From Flavisolibacter longurius (GTDB lineage Bacteria > Bacteroidota > Bacteroidia > Chitinophagales > Chitinophagaceae), in contig JABUMY010000009.1 of assembly GCA_013327885.1 (NCBI GenBank), positions 1-64,000 on the forward strand: a stretch of 64,000 bases of DNA. The letters are read 5' to 3'. The position numbers and the translations under genes were made by a program. Each line of letters opens with the position of its first letter. Within the stretch, counting starts at the first letter, position 1. The notes under the pieces are model-generated. The model saw only the letters and a list, made by a program, of their open reading frames with translations, did not search any database and had not been told where the DNA came from. Shown one piece after another: positions 51,438-59,685 of the stretch.

Positions 51438-52115
51438 TTAGAACCGGTAACCAAGCGACAGTCCAAAGCCCGTATTGCGGAAGCGGGTTTGGTCGTTGAC
51501 AGAAGAATTATCCGGTACATCGGGGTTGATGTCTTTCAGTCCCAATTGTGCTTTCAGGTTTACCGAAAGCTTGTTGGCAAATTCGTACCCGGCCAAAAAG
51601 TTGGCACCGGCATCGGACCTGCGGAGCTGCACCGTGGTCAGCGGCAGCGAAGGATCGTATTCGTCCTTGAATTCAACATCGGCAGAAGCACCGTTAGCGC
51701 TTTTTACCTTACCGCCAATACCAAAGCCCAGGTAAGGACCAAAGCCCAGTACCAGGTTGCCGCTTCCCAGGATCGGCTTGTACACAAAGTTCACCGGGAT
51801 GTCAATGTAGTTCAGGGTTGTTTTGATGTCGTTGCCGGTCTCGGTACCTTTTTGCGTAAAGTCCACGCCGGGCTGCACATAAAACCCACTACCCAGCGGA
51901 ACGGCGACGTTCACACCAGCGCTAAAGCCTGTTTTCAATTTATTGTCAAGGTCAGCGCCCAATGCGTTTTTACCGTTGATGTTAAACATGTTTACACCGG
52001 CGTGAATGCCAAAGGTTGTTCCATCGGTACGTACCATGGATACGGTTGTCTGTTGTGCCACTGCACCAAAAACCAATGCGCATCCAGCGCATGCTGTCAA
52101 AATGATCTTCTTCAT
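51438..52115 (-). CDS. Outer-membrane beta-barrel protein, PorT/porin family
   Basis: This 225-residue protein has a signal peptide ending GAVAQ (about 1-20). An alternating-strand barrel follows with TTFGIHAGVNMFNINGK, LKTGFSAGVNVAVPLGSGF, FYVQPGVDFTQKG and FGPYLGFGIGGKV. It ends GLSLGYRF, a typical C-terminal aromatic for outer-membrane insertion by BamA. It is likely a small structural or transport barrel of the outer membrane, with no identified ligand. The OmpA-type lipoprotein gene lies 76 nt upstream on the same strand. Confidence 0.86.
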   Translation of the reverse strand: MKKIILTACAGCALVFGAVAQQTTVSMVRTDGTTFGIHAGVNMFNINGKNALGADLDNKLKTGFSAGVNVAVPLGSGFYVQPGVDFTQKGTETGNDIKTTLNYIDIPVNFVYKPILGSGNLVLGFGPYLGFGIGGKVKSANGASADVEFKDEYDPSLPLTTVQLRRSDAGANFLAGYEFANKLSVNLKAQLGLKDINPDVPDNSSVNDQTRFRNTGFGLSLGYRF

Positions 52116-52191
52116 AGATTATGCCTGTTTAAATAAGATGAAAAGTTGCTAGAAGGAGCTTACTGCGCCTTTTTGTAAGAAATGTGAATGC

Positions 52192-52863
52192 TTATTGTCC
52201 CGCCTCACGCTTGGCTTCCTGCTTCATTTTTTCGTTAGCAGTGATCACAAACTCCACACGACGGTTGTTGGCACGGCCTTCGTCTGTGTCGTTGGTGGCA
52301 ATGGGATCACTTTCACCCATGCCTTTTGCTTTGAGACGGCTGGTTGTAATGTTGTGATTACGCAGGTAAGTCAATACGGCTTGGGCCCTACGTTCTGACA
52401 ATCCCTGGTTGTAAGCATCAGTGCCCTTGCTGTCGGTGTGGCCAATCACGGTAATGTCTGTGTCGGGATATCGATTCAGGATGGTCACCAGTTTGTCGAG
52501 GTTGGCCTGTGCACTGCTGCCGAGGCTTTCGCTGTCAAAGCCAAACAGCACCTGGTCTTTAAATTTCACCACAATGCCTTCTTCTTCGCGGCGCACTTCG
52601 GCATCACCCAAAACTTTTTCCATTTCCTCGGCCTGCTTGTCCATTTTCCGGCCAATGACGGCTCCAGTTGCACCACCCACAGCGGCACCAATAACAGCAC
52701 CCATGGCGGTATTACCGGAAGCTTTTCCAATTACGGCACCAATGGCGCCACCACCGGCGGCACCAATCACGGCACCTTTCTGGGTACGGTTTGCGGTTTT
52801 ACAACCGGCAAATAACAAGGCAGCAAAAACAGTCAGCAGTGTTGCAAGTTTAATTTGTTTCAT
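52192..52863 (-). CDS. OmpA-type lipoprotein with glycine zipper
   Basis: This 223-residue protein has a lipoprotein signal with lipobox LLFAGCK, giving a lipidated cysteine at 21. A glycine-zipper region with GAVIGAAGGGAIGAVIG and its repeat (about 30-72) suggests membrane insertion or oligomerisation. The C-terminal OmpA/Pal domain shows ITVIGHTDSKGTDAYNQGLSERRAQAV (about 132-160) and NNRRVEFVI near 200. It anchors the outer membrane to peptidoglycan. It may be constitutively expressed with the barrel protein downstream. Confidence 0.9.
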   Translation of the reverse strand: MKQIKLATLLTVFAALLFAGCKTANRTQKGAVIGAAGGGAIGAVIGKASGNTAMGAVIGAAVGGATGAVIGRKMDKQAEEMEKVLGDAEVRREEEGIVVKFKDQVLFGFDSESLGSSAQANLDKLVTILNRYPDTDITVIGHTDSKGTDAYNQGLSERRAQAVLTYLRNHNITTSRLKAKGMGESDPIATNDTDEGRANNRRVEFVITANEKMKQEAKREAGQ

Positions 52864-53170
52864 AGTACTTCATTTGTGCTCTGTTTTTTCAAACACTGTA
52901 CCATGCCACCGTTTGTAAGGTCTTGTTAAACAGAACTTTAAGAAACCATTAAGAGAATGTGTACAATAAGGTCATAAAAGAGGATGCGGCCTGTGTTTTG
53001 AGTTGATTTGCCACAATAACGGTACTGCTTATGGGCAGTACTTCTAACAAGAAACTGTTTTCAACGAGATAAAAACCGGGTAATGGGAGTATACGAAACA
53101 AAGGTGTGTCATTTCTTACCCTTACTTGTTATCGCGTATGCGATAACCGTGATTGGAATAGCATTAATAA
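52864..53170. other. Gene-free spacer
   Basis: About 300 nt upstream of the OmpA-type lipoprotein. No ORF, RNA or exact TAnnTTTG promoter with a -33 partner is visible in it. Confidence 0.3.
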
Positions 53171-53200
53171 AAAAAGGTCCCGGCAATGCGGGACCTTTTT
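53171..53200 (-). terminator. Terminator of the exported hypothetical gene
   Basis: A 12-bp perfect stem (53171-53182 with 53189-53200) has a 6-nt loop and A/T tracts on both ends, 19 nt past the minus-strand stop codon at 53219. Confidence 0.85.
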
Positions 53201-53218
53201 GTGGTTCAGGAACATAGG

Positions 53219-53800
53219 TTATTGTTTTTGCGAGGCTGGCAGCGTTGAAGTTGGCTCAGCATCGGCTTTCACGCCGTTGTATTGCCAAACTTTCGTTTTC
53301 TTGGAATTGATGGTTAAAACTGAGGTTGGGTCGGCATCGTTATAGGCTTTTCCTAATACGATGGACAATTCATTTGTTTCGGGGTTGAAGTACAGGATGC
53401 CTTCTGCAATGGACTGGCCACTTTCAGATTTCTGGGCCGGTACTTTATAGGTGGCCGGTGATTTTTTCATCAAGGCTTTAAAGCGTCCCTGGGGCAAGCC
53501 ATCTACCCACACGATTCCTTTGTTGGTTTCATCCAGCATCAGCGTTACATCTGCAGTGGAAGTACCGCTGGCTTTATAGTTACCCAGGGCAGGAAACACA
53601 TGCGAAGACGTAAGCGTTTCTGTTGTCAGTCCCTGCAGTCGCTGCGGGTTGGTAACATAGGCATTGCCAACACTGCTGTCTACATAGGTAACCGTTGCTG
53701 TATCATGCTCTGGTTGTGAAGGAACCGGTGCAGGGCTTGTTTGCGCTATGGCTGCTGTAGCCAGGAAAAAGGTTGTAGCGAATAAGAAAACGTTTTTCAT
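53219..53800 (-). CDS. Exported hypothetical protein, 193 residues
   Basis: From the ATG at 53800 there is a signal peptide ending AAIAQ (about 1-20). A Pro-rich linker (TSPAPVPSQPEHDTATV) comes next, and then a mixed region with VTLMLDETNKGIVWVDGLPQGRF (about 101-123). The C-terminal strands LSIVLGKAYNDADPTSVLTI and KTKVWQYNG close it. I do not recognise the family. The gene is real by its codon use, its terminator and the signal peptide. A longer frame upstream enters the uvrA promoter region and was not used. Confidence 0.7.
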   Translation of the reverse strand: MKNVFLFATTFFLATAAIAQTSPAPVPSQPEHDTATVTYVDSSVGNAYVTNPQRLQGLTTETLTSSHVFPALGNYKASGTSTADVTLMLDETNKGIVWVDGLPQGRFKALMKKSPATYKVPAQKSESGQSIAEGILYFNPETNELSIVLGKAYNDADPTSVLTINSKKTKVWQYNGVKADAEPTSTLPASQKQ

Positions 53801-53967
53801 ATCTGCGGTTTTTTGTGTTGTGAATGGTGTTTCGCCCATCTTACATAAAACTGTGCCAGAAACGAACGAAAGGTTAAAATCGGAGAAATATTTTTTGCTA
53901 AGAACTTTCGCAAACGCTGCCGCCAAACCCTTTCCTATCTTCGCTCACCCTGATGGGAAAGGTCTGA

Positions 53968-56900
53968 ATGAAAAAAACAAAACCGCCAGTCAATGGCATT
54001 CCGGAAGAAGAATTTATCGAGGTATTTGGCGCCAAGGAGCATAACCTGAAGAACGTTGATATCTCGATACCAAAAAATAAATTGGTGGTGATAACAGGCA
54101 TCAGTGGCAGCGGCAAAAGCTCCCTGGCCTTTGACACCATTTTTGCCGAAGGGCAGCGCCGTTACATGGAAACCTTTGGCGCCTATGCGCGGCAGTTCAT
54201 TGGCGAGATGGAGCGTCCCGATGTGGACAAGATCACCGGGCTTTCGCCGGTTATTTCCATTGAGCAAAAAACCACCAACAAAAACCCGCGGTCTACGGTT
54301 GGTACCGTCACAGAAATCTACGATTTCCTGCGCCTGCTATATGCAAGGGCCAGCGAAGCCTATTCGTACAACACGGGAAAAAAAATGGTGCGCTGGAGCG
54401 AAGACGAGATCGTGAACAACATCATGCAGCGCTTTGACGGGGCGAAGATCTCGCTGTTGGCACCCCTGGTGCGAGGCCGTAAAGGACATTACCGCGAGTT
54501 GTTTGAAGAAGTGCGCAAGAAAGGTTTTTTGAAAGTGCGAGTAGATGGCGAGATAAAGGACCTGGCGCCGAAGATGCAGGTCGATCGCTACAAGATTCAT
54601 GATATTGAACTGGTGGTGGACCGCCTGAAAGTAACAAAGGATATGCGTACCCGCATCAGTCAAAGCGTGCAGCAATCGCTCAAACTTGGCAAAGACCTGA
54701 TGTTTGTTGTAGCGGCCCCCTCTGACTCCCCCGGTGGGGGAGAACCCGACACACAGCCCACGCCTAAGCAAAAGACTGCAAAAAAAGCAGCAGTGTCGAA
54801 AAGCGGGGTTGGTGAAGAGGTCACTCCCCCACCGGGGGAGCAGGTGGGGGCCGAGGCCACCTATTCCCGTGCGCTTATGTGCGAAGACACCGGTCTTTCA
54901 TATGAAGAGCCTTCGCCCAATTCGTTTTCGTTCAACTCGCCTTATGGTGCCTGTCCCACCTGTAAAGGGTTAGGACAGGTGTACACGGTTGATATGGAAG
55001 CCATCATTCCCGATGACAACCTTAGCATCAACGATGGCGGCATTGCGCCCCTGGGTGGCGAACGCGAAGCGTATATTTTCCGGCAGGTACAACAGCTTTC
55101 AAAGAAAGAAAAATTCAGCCTGGACAAACCACTGAAAGACCTGCCCGAAAAAGCCCTGAACCTTGTGCTTTATGGTAAAGCAGAAGGCATCAGCAGCGAA
55201 GAGTTGCAGTACAACGATGACGAGATTGACACGTCCGTGTACAATGGCGAGTTTGAAGGGGTAGTGAACCAGGTGAAACGTTGGTTTGCCACCAGTACGT
55301 CGGAAGCCATTCAGCGCTGGGCCGAAGGATTTATGGAATTGACTACCTGCAAAACCTGCAACGGTACCCGCCTGAAAAAAGAAAGCCTTTGGTTTAAAGT
55401 AGCAGAGAAAAACATTGCAGAACTCAGCAACATGGACCTTACGGAAATGCAGCAATGGTTTACCGGTATTGAAGAGCGGATGAGCGCCAAGCAAAACGTA
55501 ATTGCCAAAGAGATCAACAAAGAGATCCGCGATCGCCTGCAGTTCCTGCTGGATGTTGGCTTGACCTATCTATCGCTCAACAGGCCAACCCGAACCCTCA
55601 GCGGCGGCGAATCGCAACGGATACGGCTGGCTACGCAGATCGGTTCGCAATTGCAGGGCATTACCTATGTGCTGGATGAACCTTCTATTGGCCTGCACCA
55701 ACGCGATAACCATCGCCTGATTACCGCATTAAAAAACCTCCGCGACATTGGTAACTCGGTGTTGGTGGTAGAACACGATAAAGACATTATGCTGGCCTCG
55801 GATCACCTGATCGACGTGGGCCCAAAAGCCGGTTACCATGGTGGTCGCATTATGGCCCAGGGAACGCCGCAGGAAGTATTGAAAAAAGACACGCTGACGG
55901 CACATTTCTTAAACGGTGAACGGGAGATCGCTGTGCCCGCAGAACGCCGCAAAGGCTCCGGAAAATTTATCGAGATCAAAGGCGCCAGTGGGCACAACCT
56001 GAAAAATGTTAGCGCTAAATTTCCGTTGGGCAAACTAACGGTGGTGACGGGTGTTAGTGGCAGTGGCAAATCAACGCTGATCAACGAAACCTTGTACCCC
56101 TTGCTGTCCACGCATTGCTACAACAGTAAGATGACACCCATGCCGCACAAGTCGGTAAAAGGACTGGATGAAATTGACAAAGTGATCGAGATCGACCAGT
56201 CGCCCATTGGCCGAACGCCGCGCAGCAACCCGGCAACCTATTGTGGTTTTTTTACCGAGATCAGAACGCTGTTCGCATCCATCCCTGAAGCAAAAATTCG
56301 TGGCTATAATGCCGGTCGTTTTTCGTTCAATGTAAAAGTGGGCCGTTGTGATATGTGCGAAGGCAGCGGCTTGCGCACCATCGAAATGAATTTCCTTCCC
56401 GATGTTTATGTGCATTGCGAAAAATGCAACGGCAAACGTTACAACCGCGAAACGCTGGAGATCCGTTACAAAGGCAAATCCATTTCCGATGTACTGGACA
56501 TGACTGTAGAAGAAGCCGTTGAATTTTTTCAGCCGATTCACTTCCTTCACCGCAAGATAAAAGTGTTGGCAGATGTTGGATTGGGATACATTACTTTGGG
56601 TCAATCGGCCGTAACCCTCAGTGGTGGCGAAGCACAAAGGGTGAAGCTGGCAACGGAGCTGGCCAAGCGGGATACCGGTAAAACATTTTACATTTTGGAT
56701 GAGCCAACAACAGGGCTTCACTTTGAAGACATCCATCACCTGCTGGAGGTGCTGAACAAACTTGTTGACCGTGGCAATACAGTGCTGGTGATTGAACACA
56801 ACATGGATGTGATTAAAGTGGCCGATCATATCATTGACCTTGGCCCTGAAGGCGGTTCCGGCGGCGGCAGAATTTTGTTTGAAGGCACACCGGAAGATTT

Positions 56901-56973
56901 GCTGAAAGTGAAAGAAAGCTTCACCGGGCAGTTTTTGAAAGAGGAACTGAAAGGAGTGGCGAGTGGTAAATAG
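53968..56973 (+). CDS. uvrA: Excinuclease ABC subunit A, with an in-frame palindromic insertion
   Basis: This 1001-residue UvrA has two ABC ATPase halves. It shows ITGISGSGKSS (about 42-52) and VVTGVSGSGKST (about 690), and two LSGGE signatures (LSGGESQRI near 546; LSGGEAQRV near 884). Zinc-type CxxC modules are CPTCKGLG, CKTCNGTRL, CDMCEGSG and CEKCNGKR. With UvrB it detects bulky lesions in nucleotide excision repair. Residues about 249-296 (PSDSPGGG...TPPPGEQVG) form a Pro/Gly/Lys-rich loop encoded by a 139-nt inverted-repeat element, so the protein is longer than usual. Its last codons overlap an intergenic-type repeat tract. Confidence 0.95.
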   Translation: MKKTKPPVNGIPEEEFIEVFGAKEHNLKNVDISIPKNKLVVITGISGSGKSSLAFDTIFAEGQRRYMETFGAYARQFIGEMERPDVDKITGLSPVISIEQKTTNKNPRSTVGTVTEIYDFLRLLYARASEAYSYNTGKKMVRWSEDEIVNNIMQRFDGAKISLLAPLVRGRKGHYRELFEEVRKKGFLKVRVDGEIKDLAPKMQVDRYKIHDIELVVDRLKVTKDMRTRISQSVQQSLKLGKDLMFVVAAPSDSPGGGEPDTQPTPKQKTAKKAAVSKSGVGEEVTPPPGEQVGAEATYSRALMCEDTGLSYEEPSPNSFSFNSPYGACPTCKGLGQVYTVDMEAIIPDDNLSINDGGIAPLGGEREAYIFRQVQQLSKKEKFSLDKPLKDLPEKALNLVLYGKAEGISSEELQYNDDEIDTSVYNGEFEGVVNQVKRWFATSTSEAIQRWAEGFMELTTCKTCNGTRLKKESLWFKVAEKNIAELSNMDLTEMQQWFTGIEERMSAKQNVIAKEINKEIRDRLQFLLDVGLTYLSLNRPTRTLSGGESQRIRLATQIGSQLQGITYVLDEPSIGLHQRDNHRLITALKNLRDIGNSVLVVEHDKDIMLASDHLIDVGPKAGYHGGRIMAQGTPQEVLKKDTLTAHFLNGEREIAVPAERRKGSGKFIEIKGASGHNLKNVSAKFPLGKLTVVTGVSGSGKSTLINETLYPLLSTHCYNSKMTPMPHKSVKGLDEIDKVIEIDQSPIGRTPRSNPATYCGFFTEIRTLFASIPEAKIRGYNAGRFSFNVKVGRCDMCEGSGLRTIEMNFLPDVYVHCEKCNGKRYNRETLEIRYKGKSISDVLDMTVEEAVEFFQPIHFLHRKIKVLADVGLGYITLGQSAVTLSGGEAQRVKLATELAKRDTGKTFYILDEPTTGLHFEDIHHLLEVLNKLVDRGNTVLVIEHNMDVIKVADHIIDLGPEGGSGGGRILFEGTPEDLLKVKESFTGQFLKEELKGVASGK
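54714..54852 (+). repeat. Inverted-repeat element inside uvrA
   Basis: Left arm 54714-54742 and right arm 54824-54852 are reciprocal complements over 24 of 29 nt. Each arm has an outer 7-nt GGCCCCC block, 5 free bases, and an inner 17-nt CTCCCCC(G/A)-type palindrome-like core. The arms are separated by 81 nt. It keeps the uvrA frame open. Confidence 0.75.
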
Positions 56974-56989
56974 CGAGTAGCGAGTAGCC
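56953..56989 (+). repeat. Degenerate GCGAGTAG-word tract at the uvrA 3' end
   Basis: Words GAGTGGCGAGTGGTAAATAG and CGAGTAGCGAGTAGCC form this tract, and the uvrA stop codon lies inside it. It is partly complementary to 57071-57104, forming an outer inverted pair around the central hairpin. Confidence 0.6.
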
Positions 56990-57006
56990 TCTTCCTGCGG
57001 ATGGCT

Positions 57007-57053
57007 TTATAAAACAAAACCTCTCTGTAAATCAGAGAGGTTTTGTTTTATAA
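57007..57053. terminator. Bidirectional terminator between uvrA and rnz
   Basis: Perfect 21-bp arms (57007-57027 with 57033-57053), 5-nt loop, A/T-rich ends. It serves two convergent genes and is bounded by the partly complementary short-word tracts at 56953-56989 and 57071-57104. Confidence 0.9.
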
Positions 57054-57070
57054 GATTTGTTGAACGGAAT

Positions 57071-57104
57071 GGCTACTTGCTCCTCGCCACTGACTACTCA
57101 CTTG
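57071..57104 (+). repeat. Degenerate CTACTTGC/GACTACTC-word tract at the rnz 3' end
   Basis: Imperfect complement of the tract at 56953-56989. It reaches into the last codons of rnz on the minus strand. Confidence 0.55.
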
Positions 57105-58003
57105 ATATTATACGTTACTCCTTCCAGCGCTAATTCCGTGTTAGGAAACACTTCCCTTGCTTCTTCGGCAAAAGGATCGAGAAGGCTGTACTTGGAAGAA
57201 AAGTGACCGATGAGCAGTTTGCCCACAGCCGCTTTTTGTGCGATGGTTGCCGCCTGCTTGGTGGTGCTGTGAAAACGTTCGGTTGCCTTTTCGCGAAGGC
57301 TATCCAGGTAAGTTGTTTCGTGGTAAATGGCATCCGCTCCCTGGATATAAGGAATAATGCTTTCATCGTATTTCGTGTCGGCGCAATACGCGTATTTTTT
57401 TGGTTTTTCCGGTGCGGTTGTTACCTCGCTGTTTCGTATTATTGTTCCATCAGGGCTGGTGTAATCCATTCCATTTTGCAGGTTGCTGTAAAAGCTGATG
57501 GGAATACCGGCTTCCTGCACTTTGTCGATCAGCAGTTTTCGGCGTCCTTCTTTTTCTTCAAACAAAAAACCAAAGCACTCAATGCGGTGGGCCGTGCGAA
57601 AGCAGGATATCCTGATCTTTTCATTGTCTACCAAAACACCCGGTTCGGTAAGGGTATGAAAATGCAGGGGATAAAAAAGTGTGTTGTCGGCCACCTTCAG
57701 TTGCATTTCAATGATCTGCTGCAGCGGTGCCGGTGCAAATACATGCAGGTCTTGCTGGTGGGAGAGAAGCGAGAACGTATTGAGCAGGCCAACCAATCCA
57801 AAATAATGGTCGCCGTGCAAGTGCGAAATAAAGATGTGCGTGATCTTGCTGCGGCGTATCCTGTATTTGATCATCTGGATCTGGGTGCCCTCACCGCAAT
57901 CCACCAAATAGTTTGTGCCATCGTGCGACACCACCTGGCTTGTGGGATGCCGTTCAAAAGCAGGAACAGCCGAGTTATTTCCAAGGATCGTTACCGATAA
58001 CAT
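57098..58003 (-). CDS. rnz: Ribonuclease Z (tRNA 3' processing)
   Basis: This 301-residue beta-CASP-independent MBL nuclease begins MLSVTILGNNSAVP. The metal motif SHLHGDHYFG lies at about 60-69. Further ligands lie in the CADTKYDE (about 212-219) and GHFSSKY (about 264-270) segments. RNase Z cleaves 3' trailers of tRNA precursors that lack encoded CCA. The protein is of normal length. It is convergent with uvrA. In Bacteroidota a STAS gene often sits nearby, as it does here. Confidence 0.94.
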   Translation of the reverse strand: MLSVTILGNNSAVPAFERHPTSQVVSHDGTNYLVDCGEGTQIQMIKYRIRRSKITHIFISHLHGDHYFGLVGLLNTFSLLSHQQDLHVFAPAPLQQIIEMQLKVADNTLFYPLHFHTLTEPGVLVDNEKIRISCFRTAHRIECFGFLFEEKEGRRKLLIDKVQEAGIPISFYSNLQNGMDYTSPDGTIIRNSEVTTAPEKPKKYAYCADTKYDESIIPYIQGADAIYHETTYLDSLREKATERFHSTTKQAATIAQKAAVGKLLIGHFSSKYSLLDPFAEEAREVFPNTELALEGVTYNIK

Positions 58004-58007
58004 GTTG

Positions 58008-58095
58008 GCAAGTTAAGTTGATAGGTTGAGAAGTGGATAGGTTTGTAGGTTGATATGTTGATTGGTTTATAGGTTGATAGGTTAATAGGTTTAAG
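58008..58095 (+). repeat. Tandem degenerate GGTTGATAG tract
   Basis: At least eight imperfect copies of a GGTTGATAG/GGTTTGTAG word lie between rnz and the fructosamine-kinase-like gene. It is the most regular of the short-word tracts in this window. Confidence 0.7.
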
Positions 58096-58124
58096 AGTGC
58101 GGTTATTTTTGGGTAGCGACTGGT

Positions 58125-59006
58125 TTATGAAAATTGCTGCAGTGTATTACGGATAGAAGGAAGGTAGCTGGTTCCGAAAAGATAAAGATGGATGAGCAGG
58201 GGATAAATGTTACAAACCGTCCATTGCTCCTTGTAATTCGATGGTAAGGGGTAATGGTAATGGTAAGCTTCATAAAACGATTGCTGAAAGCCACCGAACA
58301 AGGTTGTCATGGCCATGTCCACCGAGCGATGACCGTAATAGACGGCAGGATCGATCAGCACCGGCTCAAAATCTTCCGTACACAGAAAATTACCGCTCCA
58401 CAGATCACCATGCAACAGCGAAGGCTCTTCTTTATTGAAGATATTTGGAAGCTTTGTTGCCAGGTTTTCCAGCAAACTGCAATCCTTGCTGCTTAACAGG
58501 TTGTTTGCGCTGCACTTCTTCATCAAAGGGAAAAGACGATTCTCCATAAAGAAAGAGCACCACTTATCATGCTGGTTGTTTTGTTGCGGTACACTGCCCA
58601 TGTAGTTATCTTCGGCTAAGCCAAACCCATTACCGGTTACGCTGTGCAATGCAGCCAGTCGTTCACCAAAGGTTTTCCAAAAGCTTTCGTTCGGTATGCC
58701 CGGTTCTATCCATTCGAGCAGGAGAAACTGGAAGCCTTCCATTTCAAAGCAATCAATTACCTGCGGTGTTTTTTGGTTGCCCGTTTGCGCAAGCAAAGAA
58801 AGACCTGCTTTTTCGGTTTGAAATAAATGGGGAAATTTTGTAGCAGAATTGATCTTGCAAAAGACCGATTGGTTGGCAACAGAAATGCGGTAGGTGTCGT
58901 TAATGCTTCCGCCACCAACCAACGAGAAATTTATCTTCCCGGTAAAAGAAAAATGCGTTGTTAGTTTTTGCGCAATGACTGTTTGTAAGGCTGGTGAAGG
59001 GTTCAT
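58125..59006 (-). CDS. Fructosamine kinase-like (FN3K-type) protein
   Basis: This 293-residue kinase-fold protein shows the FN3K pattern: LVGGGSINDTYRIS at the glycine loop (about 29-42), EWIEPG near 99, the catalytic segment SLLHGDLWSGNFL (about 194-206), and DPAVYYGHRSVDMAMTTLFGGF (about 217-238). Family members phosphorylate ketosamines on glycated proteins, leading to deglycation. The substrate may differ here. It follows a tiny membrane ORF and a STAS gene on the same strand, with 88 nt to the former. Confidence 0.9.
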   Translation of the reverse strand: MNPSPALQTVIAQKLTTHFSFTGKINFSLVGGGSINDTYRISVANQSVFCKINSATKFPHLFQTEKAGLSLLAQTGNQKTPQVIDCFEMEGFQFLLLEWIEPGIPNESFWKTFGERLAALHSVTGNGFGLAEDNYMGSVPQQNNQHDKWCSFFMENRLFPLMKKCSANNLLSSKDCSLLENLATKLPNIFNKEEPSLLHGDLWSGNFLCTEDFEPVLIDPAVYYGHRSVDMAMTTLFGGFQQSFYEAYHYHYPLPSNYKEQWTVCNIYPLLIHLYLFGTSYLPSIRNTLQQFS

Positions 59007-59094
59007 TGCTGCCGAATAGGATTACAGAACGTAAAAGAGTGCGACGCAAGAGAAGCTAAATAGTAGTAGCGGCCCATGGCTCATTATCCAAATC

Positions 59095-59184
59095 CTATCC
59101 AAAGAGTTGAAATAAGATAAGAAAAATAATAAGAAGTACTGAGGCCGCAAACGCTGTGAAAACAAAATTTCTTACGTATTTCAT
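59095..59184 (-). CDS. Candidate 29-residue single-helix membrane protein
   Basis: An ATG at 59184 opens a frame MKYVRNFVFTAF... with a hydrophobic core (about residues 7-27, ending LILFQLFG) and stop TAG. Basic residues precede the helix. It lies between the STAS gene stop (59216) and the kinase-like gene start (59006), all on the same strand. The composition is that of a small membrane protein rather than a random frame, but no homology can be checked here. Confidence 0.4.
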   Translation of the reverse strand: MKYVRNFVFTAFAASVLLIIFLILFQLFG

Positions 59185-59215
59185 ACTTAATCCATTACCT
59201 AACAGGAATCGTGGT

Positions 59216-59602
59216 TCAGAAGTCTTCATCCTCATCGCCTAACAGTTCTCTTTCAATCTCTTCCATTTGCACAATGTCGCCGGCTTCGCTTTCGGTAGGC
59301 GTAACATTCATGAGTTCAAGCAAATCAATGTTGTCTAAAAAATCTTCCACCTTGTCAGTTAATTCGCAAACAACAAAAGAGGCACCTTCATCGTAGAATT
59401 TCTGTTGGGTACGAACGATTTTTTCAGCCGCTTCCTCTTGCATAGTTTTAACACCAGCCATGTTGAGCACAACATTTCTCACCTTACCTTTAAGTAGTTC
59501 TTGCAACTGAAGGTTCAGGTCACCTGCCATAGTAGCAGACATCTCCGGGGTTTCTACCCTAATGACATGAAATCTTTCTTTGGTATCAGTTTTGACTTCC
59601 AT
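59216..59602 (-). CDS. STAS-domain protein (anti-anti-sigma-like)
   Basis: This 128-residue protein has a STAS fold pattern. The LNLQLQELLKGKVRNVVLNMAGVKTMQEEAAEKIVRTQQ segment (about 28-66) is followed by GASFVVCELTDKVEDFLDNI (about 73-92), then an acidic C-terminal tail (EELERELLGDEDEDF). The usual phosphorylatable serine region reads NMAGVKTMQEE. No kinase partner is adjacent. It is divergent from clpC with 83 nt between the starts. Confidence 0.83.
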   Translation of the reverse strand: MEVKTDTKERFHVIRVETPEMSATMAGDLNLQLQELLKGKVRNVVLNMAGVKTMQEEAAEKIVRTQQKFYDEGASFVVCELTDKVEDFLDNIDLLELMNVTPTESEAGDIVQMEEIERELLGDEDEDF

Positions 59603-59685
59603 AGTATCTTACTCAGGCAAAGAAACGTGCCGGACGTTGCTCAAAAATATTTTTTATTATTGTACAAAGCATATAGGAGACTAAA

